Assembly (NCBI RefSeq): GCF_900215295.1
Contig: NZ_OCMF01000001.1
Span: 620,001-684,000 of the forward strand
Length of the DNA stretch: 64,000 nt
Origin: Salinimicrobium sediminis
GTDB lineage: Bacteria; Bacteroidota; Bacteroidia; Flavobacteriales; Flavobacteriaceae
Direction of reading: 5' to 3'
The notes below the pieces were generated by a model. The model did no database searches. It had not been told where the DNA came from and worked only from the letters and a program-made list of their open reading frames with translations. A program made the position numbers and the translations under genes. Positions 14,868-23,345 of the stretch are shown here, one piece after another. Positions within the stretch are counted from its first letter, which is position 1, and each line of letters starts with the position of its first letter.

Positions 14868-16184
14868 ATGTCAACGAAAACGGTACCCTATACAAAGTAT
14901 AAAGTAAAAGATATTTCCCTTGCAGAATGGGGAAGAAAAGAAATAGAACTGGCCGAGGCCGAAATGCCCGGGCTAATGGCTTTACGTGAGGAATATGGAG
15001 CAGAACAGCCTTTAAAAGGCGCCCGCATAGCAGGATGTCTTCACATGACCATCCAAACTGCAGTACTTATTGAAACTCTGGTTGCTCTTGGCGCAGAAGT
15101 TACATGGAGCTCCTGTAATATTTTCTCTACTCAGGACCAGGCCGCTGCGGCGATCGCTGCTGCAGGTATTCCGGTTTATGCGTGGAAAGGAATGAATGCA
15201 GAAGAATTTGACTGGTGTATCGAGCAAACGCTTTTCTTTGGAGAAGATCGTAAGCCGCTTAATATGATCCTTGACGATGGAGGAGATCTTACCAATATGG
15301 TGCTGGACAAATATCCTGAACTTGCCGAAGGTATAAAAGGTCTTTCGGAAGAAACCACTACAGGTGTTCACAGGCTTTATGAGCGAATGAAAAACGGAAC
15401 ACTTCCAATGCCTGCCATTAACGTAAACGACTCTGTTACCAAATCTAAATTCGACAACAAGTACGGGTGTAGAGAAAGTGCTGTAGATGCGATTCGTCGT
15501 GCGACAGATGTGATGCTGGCCGGCAAAAGAGTTGTGGTTTGTGGATACGGAGACGTTGGTAAAGGTACCGCTGCATCCTTTAGAGGTGCGGGATCTATTG
15601 TAACCGTTACCGAGATCGATCCAATTTGTGCACTACAGGCTGCCATGGACGGATTTGAAGTGAAGAAACTTGAAACTGTGCTTCCAAAGGCAGACATCGT
15701 GATCACCACTACCGGAAATAAAGATATCGTACGCGGGGAGCACTTTAAAGCAATGAAGGATAAGACCATTGTTGCCAATATTGGTCACTTCGATAACGAG
15801 ATCCAGGTTGCGTGGTTAAATGAGAACTACGGAAATACCAAGAATGAGATCAAACCTCAGGTAGATAAATATACCATCGACGGAAAAGACATCATCCTTC
15901 TTGCTGAAGGTAGATTAGTTAATCTTGGATGTGCTACAGGTCACCCAAGTTTTGTAATGAGTAACTCCTTTACAAACCAAACCTTAGCGCAGATAGAGCT
16001 TTGGAAGAATACAGATCAATACGAGAATAAGGTTTATATGCTACCAAAACATCTTGATGAAAAAGTAGCTGCCCTTCACCTTGAGAAAATTGGGGTAGAG
16101 CTTACAGAGCTTTCACAGGAACAAGCCAAATATATTGGCGTAACTGTTGAAGGCCCGTTTAAACCTGAATATTATAGATACTAG
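14868..16184 (+). CDS. ahcY: Adenosylhomocysteinase (SAH hydrolase)
   Basis: 438 residues, full length. It hydrolyses S-adenosylhomocysteine to adenosine and homocysteine with a tightly bound NAD+. Visible: N-terminal [15 protein letters not shown] substrate block, the NAD-binding loop CGYGDVGKG at about 225-232, the GHFDNEI segment, and the C-terminal KPEYYRY tail that completes the partner subunit's cofactor site. Isolated gene, divergent from the PPTase operon. Confidence 0.98.
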   Translation: MSTKTVPYTKYKVKDISLAEWGRKEIELAEAEMPGLMALREEYGAEQPLKGARIAGCLHMTIQTAVLIETLVALGAEVTWSSCNIFSTQDQAAAAIAAAGIPVYAWKGMNAEEFDWCIEQTLFFGEDRKPLNMILDDGGDLTNMVLDKYPELAEGIKGLSEETTTGVHRLYERMKNGTLPMPAINVNDSVTKSKFDNKYGCRESAVDAIRRATDVMLAGKRVVVCGYGDVGKGTAASFRGAGSIVTVTEIDPICALQAAMDGFEVKKLETVLPKADIVITTTGNKDIVRGEHFKAMKDKTIVANIGHFDNEIQVAWLNENYGNTKNEIKPQVDKYTIDGKDIILLAEGRLVNLGCATGHPSFVMSNSFTNQTLAQIELWKNTDQYENKVYMLPKHLDEKVAALHLEKIGVELTELSQEQAKYIGVTVEGPFKPEYYRY

Positions 16185-16210
16185 ATGTGAGATATGAGAT
16201 TTGAGATGTG
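16185..16210 (+). repeat. Short GAGATATGAG-type direct repeat
   Basis: Imperfect repeats of the unit (t)gagat(a/g/t)tgaga directly after the ahcY stop. The same unit recurs at 30117-30160, in both cases between a terminator-side gene end and the next gene. Confidence 0.5.
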
Positions 16211-16248
16211 AAATTCTCATTGATCCTTATCCATTAAATACTATACCA

Positions 16249-16294
16249 TTAAAATTCCTCTTCGAAAATGACATTTTTGGAGGGGAATTTTTAT
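16249..16294. terminator. Bidirectional terminator between ahcY and DUF2007
   Basis: Arms AAAATTCC..TC and GAG..GGAATTTT, with an inner AAAATG/CATTTT stem, run into TTTTTA on the plus strand. Convergent genes end on both sides. Confidence 0.65.
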
Positions 16295-16509
16295 TAGAAT
16301 CCGTGGGCTTTGAGTACAGCGAGAGCCTGCTCCTGTTGATCTTCGGGAACCTGAATGCGCATGCCGGTAATGCCGAGTCCAGCCAGACCAGCGGCACTAT
16401 CTGTCGCCATATCCGGTGCCATATATTGGATATCATGCTCTTCCAGGAGATTACGGATTATTGCAATCTCTGAAGAATGAGTAGTATTAAAAATGGTAAC
16501 GAATTTCAT
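16294..16509 (-). CDS. DUF2007 putative signal-transducing protein
   Basis: 71 residues, a single DUF2007 domain of ferredoxin-like fold: MKFVTIFNTTHSSEIAIIRNLLEEHDI opening, and a final VPEDQQEQALAVLKAHGF strand-helix. Function unknown; the family is often labelled a putative signal transducer on thin grounds. It is the shortest of four DUF2007 proteins in this window and the only one with no membrane helix or zinc ribbon. Confidence 0.85.
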   Translation of the reverse strand: MKFVTIFNTTHSSEIAIIRNLLEEHDIQYMAPDMATDSAAGLAGLGITGMRIQVPEDQQEQALAVLKAHGF

Positions 16510-16567
16510 TTTCAGGAGTTTTAACGGATTTGCTTTTCAAGTTATAAAATCTTTGTAAGCATTCGAC

Positions 16568-16598
16568 ATAAAAAAACCTCCGGAAATTCCGAAGGTTT
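16568..16598 (-). terminator. Terminator after the DUF3332 gene
   Basis: Stem AACCTTCGGAA with TTCCGGAGGTT (one mismatch), then seven Ts on the minus strand. Confidence 0.85.
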
Positions 16599-16621
16599 TG
16601 AAAACAGGTATTCCTTTTGAT

Positions 16622-17200
16622 TTATTTAGTACTGGCAAGCATACATTCTTCGTAAAGAGCAATTTTTCCATTAAGCACTGCCAAACCTTCTTCCTTGGAA
16701 ACATCACTGTTGATCCTTACTTCTTCTCCATCGGGTAAGTAAACAATGTAGAAGCCTTCTTCATAAGAAGATAATTTGATCTTCTCCCCGTCTTTTACTG
16801 CATTCCAGGAGCTATCTGAAGGATCAAAGACCATTTTTAGCTCATTGCCTTCTCTCTCGCCCGATAAAACTTTAATTTTAATTTCATTCTTAGTGGCGAT
16901 CATTTCATACTTCACTCCATCCTTTTCAATAAGTTGTTTTTCAACCTCTCCTTCGTTCATTGCAATAGGATTGGATCCGGACCAAAATTCAACGAGGTTG
17001 AAGATAAGAACATCTCCTGCATAAAACAGAGGATAGATAGGGATGATATTAAGACCCCAAAAAATGGCATTATTGACAAACTTATTGTCAGAAGCATTTT
17101 CGTTCCAATCTCTAAGCCCATTCCACGCATTGAACGATCCCAGACAGCTGGTGCTTAAAAATGCCAGAGACATAACAGAACATAAAAGTAATTTTCTCAT
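16622..17200 (-). CDS. DUF3332 family lipoprotein
   Basis: 192 residues. Signal peptide ends in a lipobox-like STSC followed by LGSFNAWNGLRDWNE; the WN...W..N..DNKFVN pattern, then a hydrophobic IFWGLNIIPIYPLFYAGDVLIFNLVEFWSGSNP stretch, is the DUF3332 signature. The remaining two thirds looks like an all-beta soluble domain. Function unknown. It is a single-gene unit with its own terminator. Confidence 0.88.
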   Translation of the reverse strand: MRKLLLCSVMSLAFLSTSCLGSFNAWNGLRDWNENASDNKFVNNAIFWGLNIIPIYPLFYAGDVLIFNLVEFWSGSNPIAMNEGEVEKQLIEKDGVKYEMIATKNEIKIKVLSGEREGNELKMVFDPSDSSWNAVKDGEKIKLSSYEEGFYIVYLPDGEEVRINSDVSKEEGLAVLNGKIALYEECMLASTK

Positions 17201-17315
17201 ATTTTTTAGTTTTAGGTTAGACCAATCAAGGTAATAAAAAAAGAAAAGCAGAATTTGAGATTCCCGTTAAAATAGAGACCCATAAGTCCTGTTTGCATTT
17301 AAACCCGGAAAGAGG

Positions 17316-17633
17316 TCATGGCTTCAAGAAAAAATTAATGAAAAAGGATGCTGTTATGATTGCTAGAAGCGCAATTACCAGCCATAGCCAAAATTTGGCC
17401 AGGGAAACAGAACTTTGAGAGTCTTCAGAATTAGAAAGAAATCCGTTTTCCTTAAGTAAAGCCAGCGCTACTGATTCGTCACTATTCTTTACCTGCACTT
17501 TCACTTCCGGAGGGAAGTCGGCCGGATTGGATTCCTCCAGAATTCGATAATTAAGGTTGTTCTGCTCAAGTATCCCTTTAATGAGAATGATCTGGTTTTG
17601 CCTGGAAGTGCGGTAAATAGTTGAATAGCTCAT
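17316..17633 (-). CDS. DUF2007 protein with C-terminal membrane helix
   Basis: 105 residues: a DUF2007 domain (about 1-68; YSTIYRTSRQNQIILIKGILEQNNL start, VKNSDESVALALLKENGF end), a serine-rich linker and one transmembrane helix near the C-terminus (about 80-101), so the domain faces the cytoplasm as a tail-anchored protein. Neighbours a close relative at 17662-17985, 28 bases upstream on the same strand, which suggests tandem duplication. Confidence 0.82.
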   Translation of the reverse strand: MSYSTIYRTSRQNQIILIKGILEQNNLNYRILEESNPADFPPEVKVQVKNSDESVALALLKENGFLSNSEDSQSSVSLAKFWLWLVIALLAIITASFFINFFLKP

Positions 17634-17661
17634 CTATTATCTAAATTAGTATTGAAGAAGG

Positions 17662-17985
17662 TTATTCTACATTCATGAACCAGGTAATTACTATTGCCAC
17701 TATGACTAAAATGAGCAAAGCCAAAAAGATTAGAATTAATTTTTTAGATTTTAAGCGCCTGGTACGGGAGTGATGTGGAACGGCAAGAAATCCGGTTTGA
17801 TCAAGCAAATCACGGGCTTTTTCTCTATTATCTTCTGCCACAAGGATCCTCTTTTGCAAGGGTTTGCCGGGATCACCCGCAGGCACAGTATGTACTTCAT
17901 ATTTCAATCCTTCCCTGCGAAAAAGATCTTCAAGGATGGAGATTTCATTATCATCTTGAGTGGAATAAATGCTAATGAACTCCAT
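17662..17985 (-). CDS. DUF2007 protein with C-terminal membrane helix
   Basis: 107 residues, same architecture as the gene downstream at 17316-17633: DUF2007 domain (FISIYSTQDDNEISILEDLFRREGL; VAEDNREKARDLLDQTGF), a basic linker (SRTRRLKSKK) and a C-terminal helix of about 21 hydrophobic residues. The basic cluster before the helix fits a cytoplasmic domain held at the inner membrane. Confidence 0.82.
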   Translation of the reverse strand: MEFISIYSTQDDNEISILEDLFRREGLKYEVHTVPAGDPGKPLQKRILVAEDNREKARDLLDQTGFLAVPHHSRTRRLKSKKLILIFLALLILVIVAIVITWFMNVE

Positions 17986-18012
17986 GGTATTGAATTTTAG
18001 GTTACTATAAAA

Positions 18013-18047
18013 ATAAAAAAACCCTTCCGAATAAAATTCGAAAGGGT
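18013..18047 (-). terminator. Terminator after rplU-rpmA
   Basis: Stem ACCCTTTCGAAT with ATTCGGAAGGGT (one mismatch), loop of four, then seven Ts on the minus strand. Confidence 0.88.
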
Positions 18048-18070
18048 CAAATATCTAATAGAAAAATTTC

Positions 18071-18331
18071 TTAAGCCTGGAACGGTTCGATAGAAACGTA
18101 AGACTTGTTGTCCTTCTTTTTAGTGAATTTTACAATACCGTCTACTCTGGCATGTAAAGTATGGTCTTTTCCTGCATACACATTCTCACCTGGATTGTGA
18201 GCAGTACCTCTTTGTCTAACGATGATGTTCCCTGCAATGGCAGCCTGTCCTCCAAAGATCTTCACACCTAAGCGTTTTGATTCAGATTCTCTACCGTTCT
18301 TGGAACTACCAACTCCTTTTTTGTGAGCCAT
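18071..18331 (-). CDS. rpmA: 50S ribosomal protein bL27
   Basis: 86 residues. [24 protein letters not shown] is the usual N-terminus reaching to the peptidyl-transferase centre, with no N-terminal cleavage extension of the Firmicutes type. [17 protein letters not shown] is the conserved core. Second gene of the rplU-rpmA operon, 27 bases after rplU, with a terminator behind it. Confidence 0.98.
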   Translation of the reverse strand: MAHKKGVGSSKNGRESESKRLGVKIFGGQAAIAGNIIVRQRGTAHNPGENVYAGKDHTLHARVDGIVKFTKKKDNKSYVSIEPFQA

Positions 18332-18358
18332 TTTGTTTTATTTTTAGCAGTTAAACTT

Positions 18359-18847
18359 CTAGCTTAAAGCAGCTATTAATTCGGCTTTTTTCATTGAAGA
18401 GTATCCTTCAAGACCTCTTTCTTTAGCCATTTCTCTTAGTTCAGCAACTGTGTTGTTGTTAAGATCATTGTTTGCAGCCTCTTCTTTCTTGTCAGATTTT
18501 GGCTCCTCTTTCTTAGCAGAAGTTGCTTTTTTACCGTTAACCGAAATTCCTTCAATAGAAATCTCTGTTAGTGCCTGGCGATGACCATTCTTAACACGGT
18601 AACCTTTTCTTCTCTTCTTTTTGAAAACAATTACTTTGTCTCCTTTAAGGTGCCTGGTGATCTTTGCGTCAACCAAAGCTCCTTCTATAGCGGGGGCGCC
18701 AAGAGTAATGTTGTCACCGTCACCTGTAAGAAGAACTTTATCGAAAGAAACACTGTCTCCTTCTTCTCCTGCAAGCCTGTGAACAAACACCTTCTGGTCT
18801 TTTGCAACTTTAAATTGCTGCCCTGCTATCTCTACAATTGCGTACAT
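18359..18847 (-). CDS. rplU: 50S ribosomal protein bL21 with C-terminal SAP/Rho_N-like extension
   Basis: 162 residues against about 103 for typical bL21. Residues 1-104 are standard bL21 ([17 protein letters not shown] start, [16 protein letters not shown]). A lysine/glutamate-rich linker (about 110-125) then leads to a 35-residue helical unit, [30 protein letters not shown], which resembles Rho N-terminal or SAP/HeH helix-extension-helix motifs that bind nucleic acid. The extension occurs in Bacteroidota homologues as far as I know; its role is not established. Confidence 0.96.
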   Translation of the reverse strand: MYAIVEIAGQQFKVAKDQKVFVHRLAGEEGDSVSFDKVLLTGDGDNITLGAPAIEGALVDAKITRHLKGDKVIVFKKKRRKGYRVKNGHRQALTEISIEGISVNGKKATSAKKEEPKSDKKEEAANNDLNNNTVAELREMAKERGLEGYSSMKKAELIAALS

Positions 18848-18901
18848 AGCGTCTTTAATTAAGGTTTTACGTTCTCGCCCCGAGTTTTTTCAAGGCGGGT
18901 G

Positions 18902-18909
18902 CAAATATA
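18902..18909 (-). promoter_or_regulatory. rplU-rpmA promoter, -7 box
   Basis: Minus-strand TATATTTG, an exact TAnnTTTG match. The 50-base leader includes CTCGGGGCGAG, able to form a tight hairpin, and a CCCGCC/GGGCG pairing that may serve autoregulation. Confidence 0.6.
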
Positions 18910-18940
18910 CTCCTAATTAATTAATTTGCAAAGGCTTTAT

Positions 18941-19405
18941 TTAATATGTGTGTTTTCTTCCTTCAGAGGTATTCCATGAAGGTTTATAGAGCTGCATGAT
19001 GGTAAGAGTTACTACCAGGGAAGTGGCAAAACCCATAAGAGCTACAGTGAAAACGAGCATACCCATATTTACAAACCAATCGGTTTCCCACATGGTGATC
19101 ACTTCTTCTTCAAAGCCGGGGTTGAGGACACTCGCATAAATAGCAAAAAAAGCCGTAAAAATAATAGTAGCTATAAAACCGGTAGTTAATCCCGCGATAA
19201 AACCTTTTTGATATTTGAATTTAGACTGCTTTTTATCCCTGTAAGCTTTAATGGCCATAAAGATTCCAATCCCTGTAATTACTAAATTGAAGACACTATA
19301 AACCGGATTTTTATGCAGGTCGAAAAGCGACAGCAGTAAAAAATACGCTATTAACGCAACGGCAATAAATATCCCATACATTAAGGGCACTGAGGATCTT
19401 TTCAT
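18941..19405 (-). CDS. DUF4199 membrane protein
   Basis: 154 residues, four predicted membrane helices (about 8-27, 35-52, 68-92, 113-137). The layout, with the KAYRDKKQSKFKYQKGFIAG loop between helices two and three, fits DUF4199 of Bacteroidota. Function unknown. Confidence 0.83.
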   Translation of the reverse strand: MKRSSVPLMYGIFIAVALIAYFLLLSLFDLHKNPVYSVFNLVITGIGIFMAIKAYRDKKQSKFKYQKGFIAGLTTGFIATIIFTAFFAIYASVLNPGFEEEVITMWETDWFVNMGMLVFTVALMGFATSLVVTLTIMQLYKPSWNTSEGRKHTY

Positions 19406-19576
19406 GGAGTTGGTTTTAGTAATTTGTATAAATTTCCAAAAATTATGAGGAAATTACCCTTAATAGCTTGTTAATTTAGACTTAGAGGCCCTTCTATAAA
19501 TATTTCCGGTGAAAATAGTGTAACGAAACCTGCCATTCCCACACTAATATTCTGTATTAAATAAAAACCTTTTAAA

Positions 19577-20899
19577 ATGATCAACAAACTTAAATTAGCT
19601 GCCTTTGCTTTATTCCTTGGGGTTACCGGGACGGCACAGGAAGTTGAATTTGTCCAGTACACCCTGGATAACGGGCTAGATGTTATCCTGCACCAGGATA
19701 ATACGGCACCCGTTGTAACTACATCTGTAATGTACCACGTAGGGGCAAAAGATGAAAATCCTGAAAGAACAGGATTTGCGCATTTTTTCGAACATCTTCT
19801 TTTTGAAGGAACTGAAAACATCGGAAAAGGAGAATGGTTTAAAATAGTTTCTTCCAATGGAGGATCAAATAATGCCAACACTTCTGATGACCGCACTTAC
19901 TATTACGAAATTTTCCCTTCTAACCAATTGGAGCTGGGTCTTTGGATGGAATCTGAAAGAATGCTTCACCCCGTGATCGACCAACAGGGAGTTGACACTC
20001 AAAACGAAGTTGTAAAAGAGGAAAAAAGACTTCGTATTGATAACGCACCTTATGGAAACATTCTTACCGCAGTAAAGCAGAACCTTTTCACGAAGCACCC
20101 TTACAGATGGTCTCCTATTGGGTCTATGGAACATCTTGATGCAGCTACACTGGAAGAATTCCGTGCTTTTAATGAAAAATTCTATGTTCCTAATAATGCT
20201 ACCCTTGTAGTTGCAGGAGACATTGAGATCGAAAAGACCAAAGAACTGATCGAAGCATATTTTAGCGATATTCCAAAAGGAGCTCCTGTTGAAAAAGAGA
20301 AATTTGTTGAGGAGCCAATTACTGAAACTCTTCATGCAACTTATCACGATCCAAACATCCAGATCCCGGCTATCGCCCTTGCCTGGAGAACACCTTCTAT
20401 GAAAGAACGTGATGCTTATGTTTTAGATATGGTTTCCTCTGTACTTTCTGACGGAAAATCATCACGACTTTACAAGAAACTGGTTGACGACCAGAAGCAG
20501 GCTCTTCAAATTGGTGCTTTTAACCTGGCACAGGAAGATTATGGCCAGTACGTGATCTTTGGTTTGCCTTTAGGAGAAACCTCTCTTGATACTTTGGTTG
20601 CAGAAGTTGATGAAGAGATCACAAAACTTCAGACTGAATTAATCAGCCAGAGAGAATTTGAGAAGCTTCAGAATAAATTTGAGAACAGGTATGTGAATTC
20701 CAACAGCAGTGTTGCAGGAATTGCAAGTTCTCTTGCTACTTACCAGCAACTTTATGGCAATACAGATCTTATCAACGAAGAGATCGACATCTACAGATCT
20801 ATTACCAGGGAAGAAATTCGTGACGTTGCAAAAAAATACCTGAATCCAAATCAGCGCCTGGAACTGGAATATCTTCCAAAGCAGGAAACTGAACAATAA
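19577..20899 (+). CDS. M16 zinc peptidase, catalytic subunit
   Basis: 440 residues with signal peptide (cleavage after about TGTA-Q). The inverted zinc motif HFFEH is at 69-73, with the distal glutamate in the NEVVKEEKR segment about 75 residues on, so this is an active pitrilysin-type metallopeptidase in the periplasm. It lies 13 bases before a second, larger M16 protein lacking HxxEH. Such pairs act as heterodimers in which one partner supplies zinc and the other the R/Y substrate-binding motif. Confidence 0.94.
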   Translation: MINKLKLAAFALFLGVTGTAQEVEFVQYTLDNGLDVILHQDNTAPVVTTSVMYHVGAKDENPERTGFAHFFEHLLFEGTENIGKGEWFKIVSSNGGSNNANTSDDRTYYYEIFPSNQLELGLWMESERMLHPVIDQQGVDTQNEVVKEEKRLRIDNAPYGNILTAVKQNLFTKHPYRWSPIGSMEHLDAATLEEFRAFNEKFYVPNNATLVVAGDIEIEKTKELIEAYFSDIPKGAPVEKEKFVEEPITETLHATYHDPNIQIPAIALAWRTPSMKERDAYVLDMVSSVLSDGKSSRLYKKLVDDQKQALQIGAFNLAQEDYGQYVIFGLPLGETSLDTLVAEVDEEITKLQTELISQREFEKLQNKFENRYVNSNSSVAGIASSLATYQQLYGNTDLINEEIDIYRSITREEIRDVAKKYLNPNQRLELEYLPKQETEQ

Positions 20900-20912
20900 A
20901 ATTTAAATTAAG

Positions 20913-22979
20913 ATGAAGAACAAAATAGTAGCCTTAGCAGTTTTATTCCTTGCAACTACAGGAATTCATGCTCAGCAAATAGACAGGAGCCAGCAGCCGG
21001 AAGCAGGCCCGGCTCCCGAGATCAACCTTGGAAAACCGGAAACCTTCACCCTAAAAAACGGTCTAAAGGTTCTGGTGGTTGAAAACCATAAATTACCAAG
21101 AGTGTCCATGACGCTTACCATGGACAATCCTCCTCATTTTGAAGGAGAAAAAGCAGGAGTATCCTCTTTAATGGGTTCAATGCTTGGAGAGGGAACAAAG
21201 GATATTCCTAAAGAAAAGTTCAACGAAGAGATCGATTATTTAGGAGCCAGCGTGAATTTCTTTTCCCGCGGAGCTTCAGCAAACACCCTCTCAAAGTACT
21301 TCCCAAGAGTTCTTGAATTGATGGCAAAAGGAACTTTGAACCCTGATTTTAATCAGGAGCAATTTGCTACAGAAAAGGAGCGTAGTCTTGAAAACCTTAA
21401 AAGTGGTGAAAAAGACGTGGCTTCAAATGCGCGTAGGATAAGCAGTGCATTGAGCTATGGAAAAAACCATCCTTATGGCGAATTCACTACTAAAGAAAGT
21501 GTAGAGAAATTATCTCTTGGAGATGTGCAGCAGTACTACCAGAATTTTTTCGTGCCTCAAAATGCATACTTAGTAGTTGTTGGAGATGTAAAGACACCCG
21601 AAGTTAAGAAACTTGTTGAGAAACATTTTAGCTCCTGGAAGAAAAGAGAGCTTCCAAAAACCAACCTTCCGGAAGTAAAAAATCCCGATCAAACCGTTGT
21701 TAACTTTGTTGATTTCCCGAATGCTGTCCAAAGTGAGGTACAGGTTACCAATACTATTCAGCTTACAAAAGGAGATCCGGATTATTTTCCTGTACTTATG
21801 GCCAACAAGATCCTTGGTGGAGGTGGAGAAGCCAGATTGTTCCTTAACCTTCGCGAAGACAAAGGATATACTTACGGAGCATACTCCAGCACAGGGGACG
21901 ACAAATATGTTGCCCGCTTTGTAGCAAGCGCCAGCGTTCGTAACGCTGTGACTGATTCTGCTGTGGTTGCCTTCCTTGACGAATTACACAGGATTAGAAA
22001 TGAGAAAGTTTCCCAGGAAGAATTGGCCAACGCCAAAGCTAAATACACGGGAGATTTCGTACTGGCTTTAGAGCGTCCTTCTACCATAGCTCAATATGCC
22101 TTAAATATCGAAACTGACGATCTTCCTGAAAATTTCTATCAAACCTATCTTCAAAAGATCAATGAGGTAACTGCCGAGGACATACAGAGAGTTGCTAAAA
22201 AATATTATTTGGCAGATAATGCCCGTATTGTGGTAGTAGGTAAAGGAAGTGAAGTAGCTCCTGCATTGGAAAAACTTAGCTACAACGGCAAGAAAATCCC
22301 TGTAAAGTACTTTGACAAAAATGCCAATCCTATTGATAAGCCAGACTACAATAAGTCTGTTGATCCAAACGTAACGGCATCAAAGGTATTCGAGGACTAC
22401 ATCAAAGCAATTGGTGGCAAGGAAGCTGTAGAAAAAGTAAATTCAGTTTATATGATCGCACAGGCCGATTTCCAGGGACAAAAAATGGATCTTGAGTCTA
22501 AAGTGACCACGTCAGGAAAATCTTCTACGGAAGTTGGAATGGGTGGAAATGTAATGCAAAGACAGATCTTTAATGGAGCCACTGGTTTTGTAGCTGCTCA
22601 GGGACAAAAGATCCCTTACACCGAAGAGCAAATTGTTGCGGCTAAAGCTGAAGCACATCCTTTTCCTGAAATGATTACAGAAAATGCTACTGTAACAGGA
22701 GTTGAAGATGTAGATGGTGAGGCTGCATATGCCGTAAAGATCAGTGACAACACTACCAACTACTATAGCAAAGAAACCGGCTTAAAAGTAAAGCAGGTAA
22801 AAACTATTCAGCAGGGACCACAAACCATGACGGTTCCTACTACTTTTAGTGATTACCGTGAAGTGAATGGCGTAAAATTCCCATTCAGCATCAACCAGAG
22901 CATGGGACCTATGGTAATTAATTTTGAAGTTTCAGAAATTAAAGTCAACGAAGGAGTTGCAGATGCAGATTTCGAATGA
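20913..22979 (+). CDS. M16 peptidase-like, non-catalytic R/Y subunit with C-terminal extra domain
   Basis: 688 residues. Signal peptide ends ...GIHAQ. Residues about 30-470 are the two M16 halves, but the HxxEH position reads MGSMLGEG, so no zinc is bound. The glycine-rich loop GGGGEARLFLNLREDKGYTYG (about 290-310) is the R/Y pair motif that the catalytic partner needs. The last 190 residues (from about 490) form an additional beta-rich domain of lipoprotein-carrier-like character, beginning KVFEDYIKAIGGKEAVEKV. Ends in a good terminator. Confidence 0.92.
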   Translation: MKNKIVALAVLFLATTGIHAQQIDRSQQPEAGPAPEINLGKPETFTLKNGLKVLVVENHKLPRVSMTLTMDNPPHFEGEKAGVSSLMGSMLGEGTKDIPKEKFNEEIDYLGASVNFFSRGASANTLSKYFPRVLELMAKGTLNPDFNQEQFATEKERSLENLKSGEKDVASNARRISSALSYGKNHPYGEFTTKESVEKLSLGDVQQYYQNFFVPQNAYLVVVGDVKTPEVKKLVEKHFSSWKKRELPKTNLPEVKNPDQTVVNFVDFPNAVQSEVQVTNTIQLTKGDPDYFPVLMANKILGGGGEARLFLNLREDKGYTYGAYSSTGDDKYVARFVASASVRNAVTDSAVVAFLDELHRIRNEKVSQEELANAKAKYTGDFVLALERPSTIAQYALNIETDDLPENFYQTYLQKINEVTAEDIQRVAKKYYLADNARIVVVGKGSEVAPALEKLSYNGKKIPVKYFDKNANPIDKPDYNKSVDPNVTASKVFEDYIKAIGGKEAVEKVNSVYMIAQADFQGQKMDLESKVTTSGKSSTEVGMGGNVMQRQIFNGATGFVAAQGQKIPYTEEQIVAAKAEAHPFPEMITENATVTGVEDVDGEAAYAVKISDNTTNYYSKETGLKVKQVKTIQQGPQTMTVPTTFSDYREVNGVKFPFSINQSMGPMVINFEVSEIKVNEGVADADFE

Positions 22980-23000
22980 CAGTTAGTTTTAGTAATAAAA

Positions 23001-23026
23001 AGACCGGCTTAGGCCGGTTTTTTTAT
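23001..23026 (+). terminator. Terminator of the M16 operon
   Basis: GACCGGC/GCCGGTTT hairpin followed by seven Ts. Confidence 0.88.
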
Positions 23027-23030
23027 TACT

Positions 23031-23063
23031 AAAAGAATAACAGCCAATTCAAAAAAGGCTGTT
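23031..23063 (-). terminator. Terminator of the 57-aa exported peptide gene
   Basis: A perfect AACAGCC/GGCTGTT stem with an 11-base loop; on the minus strand it runs into ATTCTTTT. Confidence 0.65.
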
Positions 23064-23103
23064 AATTTTAGAATTTTCTTAAGGAAGAGGAAATAACTTT
23101 TGT

Positions 23104-23277
23104 TCAGATGAACAAATTCTGCTCAGCACCTGCATCTGCTACTTCAACGTTATGCTTCTTAAGAGAAGGATTTACATTTTTCTGAAGATCAGCAAGTTCT
23201 GCTGCCGCAAATTGCCAGGCTACCATTAAAGCAAGTCCGACAAAAAAGGCAAAGCCAAAAAATAGTCTCTTTTTCAT
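23104..23277 (-). CDS. 57-residue exported peptide, hypothetical
   Basis: A short frame from ATG 23277 to TGA 23104. The protein begins MKKRLFFGFAFFVGLALMVAW, a strong signal or membrane helix, and ends with a hydrophilic NVNPSLKKHNVEVADAGAEQ tail. The layout of signal helix plus short tail with an NVE-A element recalls the small NVEALA-type exported peptides of Bacteroidota, though the match is weak. It is followed by its own terminator, which supports expression. No homologue recognised with confidence. Confidence 0.6.
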   Translation of the reverse strand: MKKRLFFGFAFFVGLALMVAWQFAAAELADLQKNVNPSLKKHNVEVADAGAEQNLFI

Positions 23278-23345
23278 TGAAGTAGGGTTTTCAGATTAAA
23301 AAGTAGAGTGAAGTTAATATAAAGTTAAAAGTATACCAAATGGTT

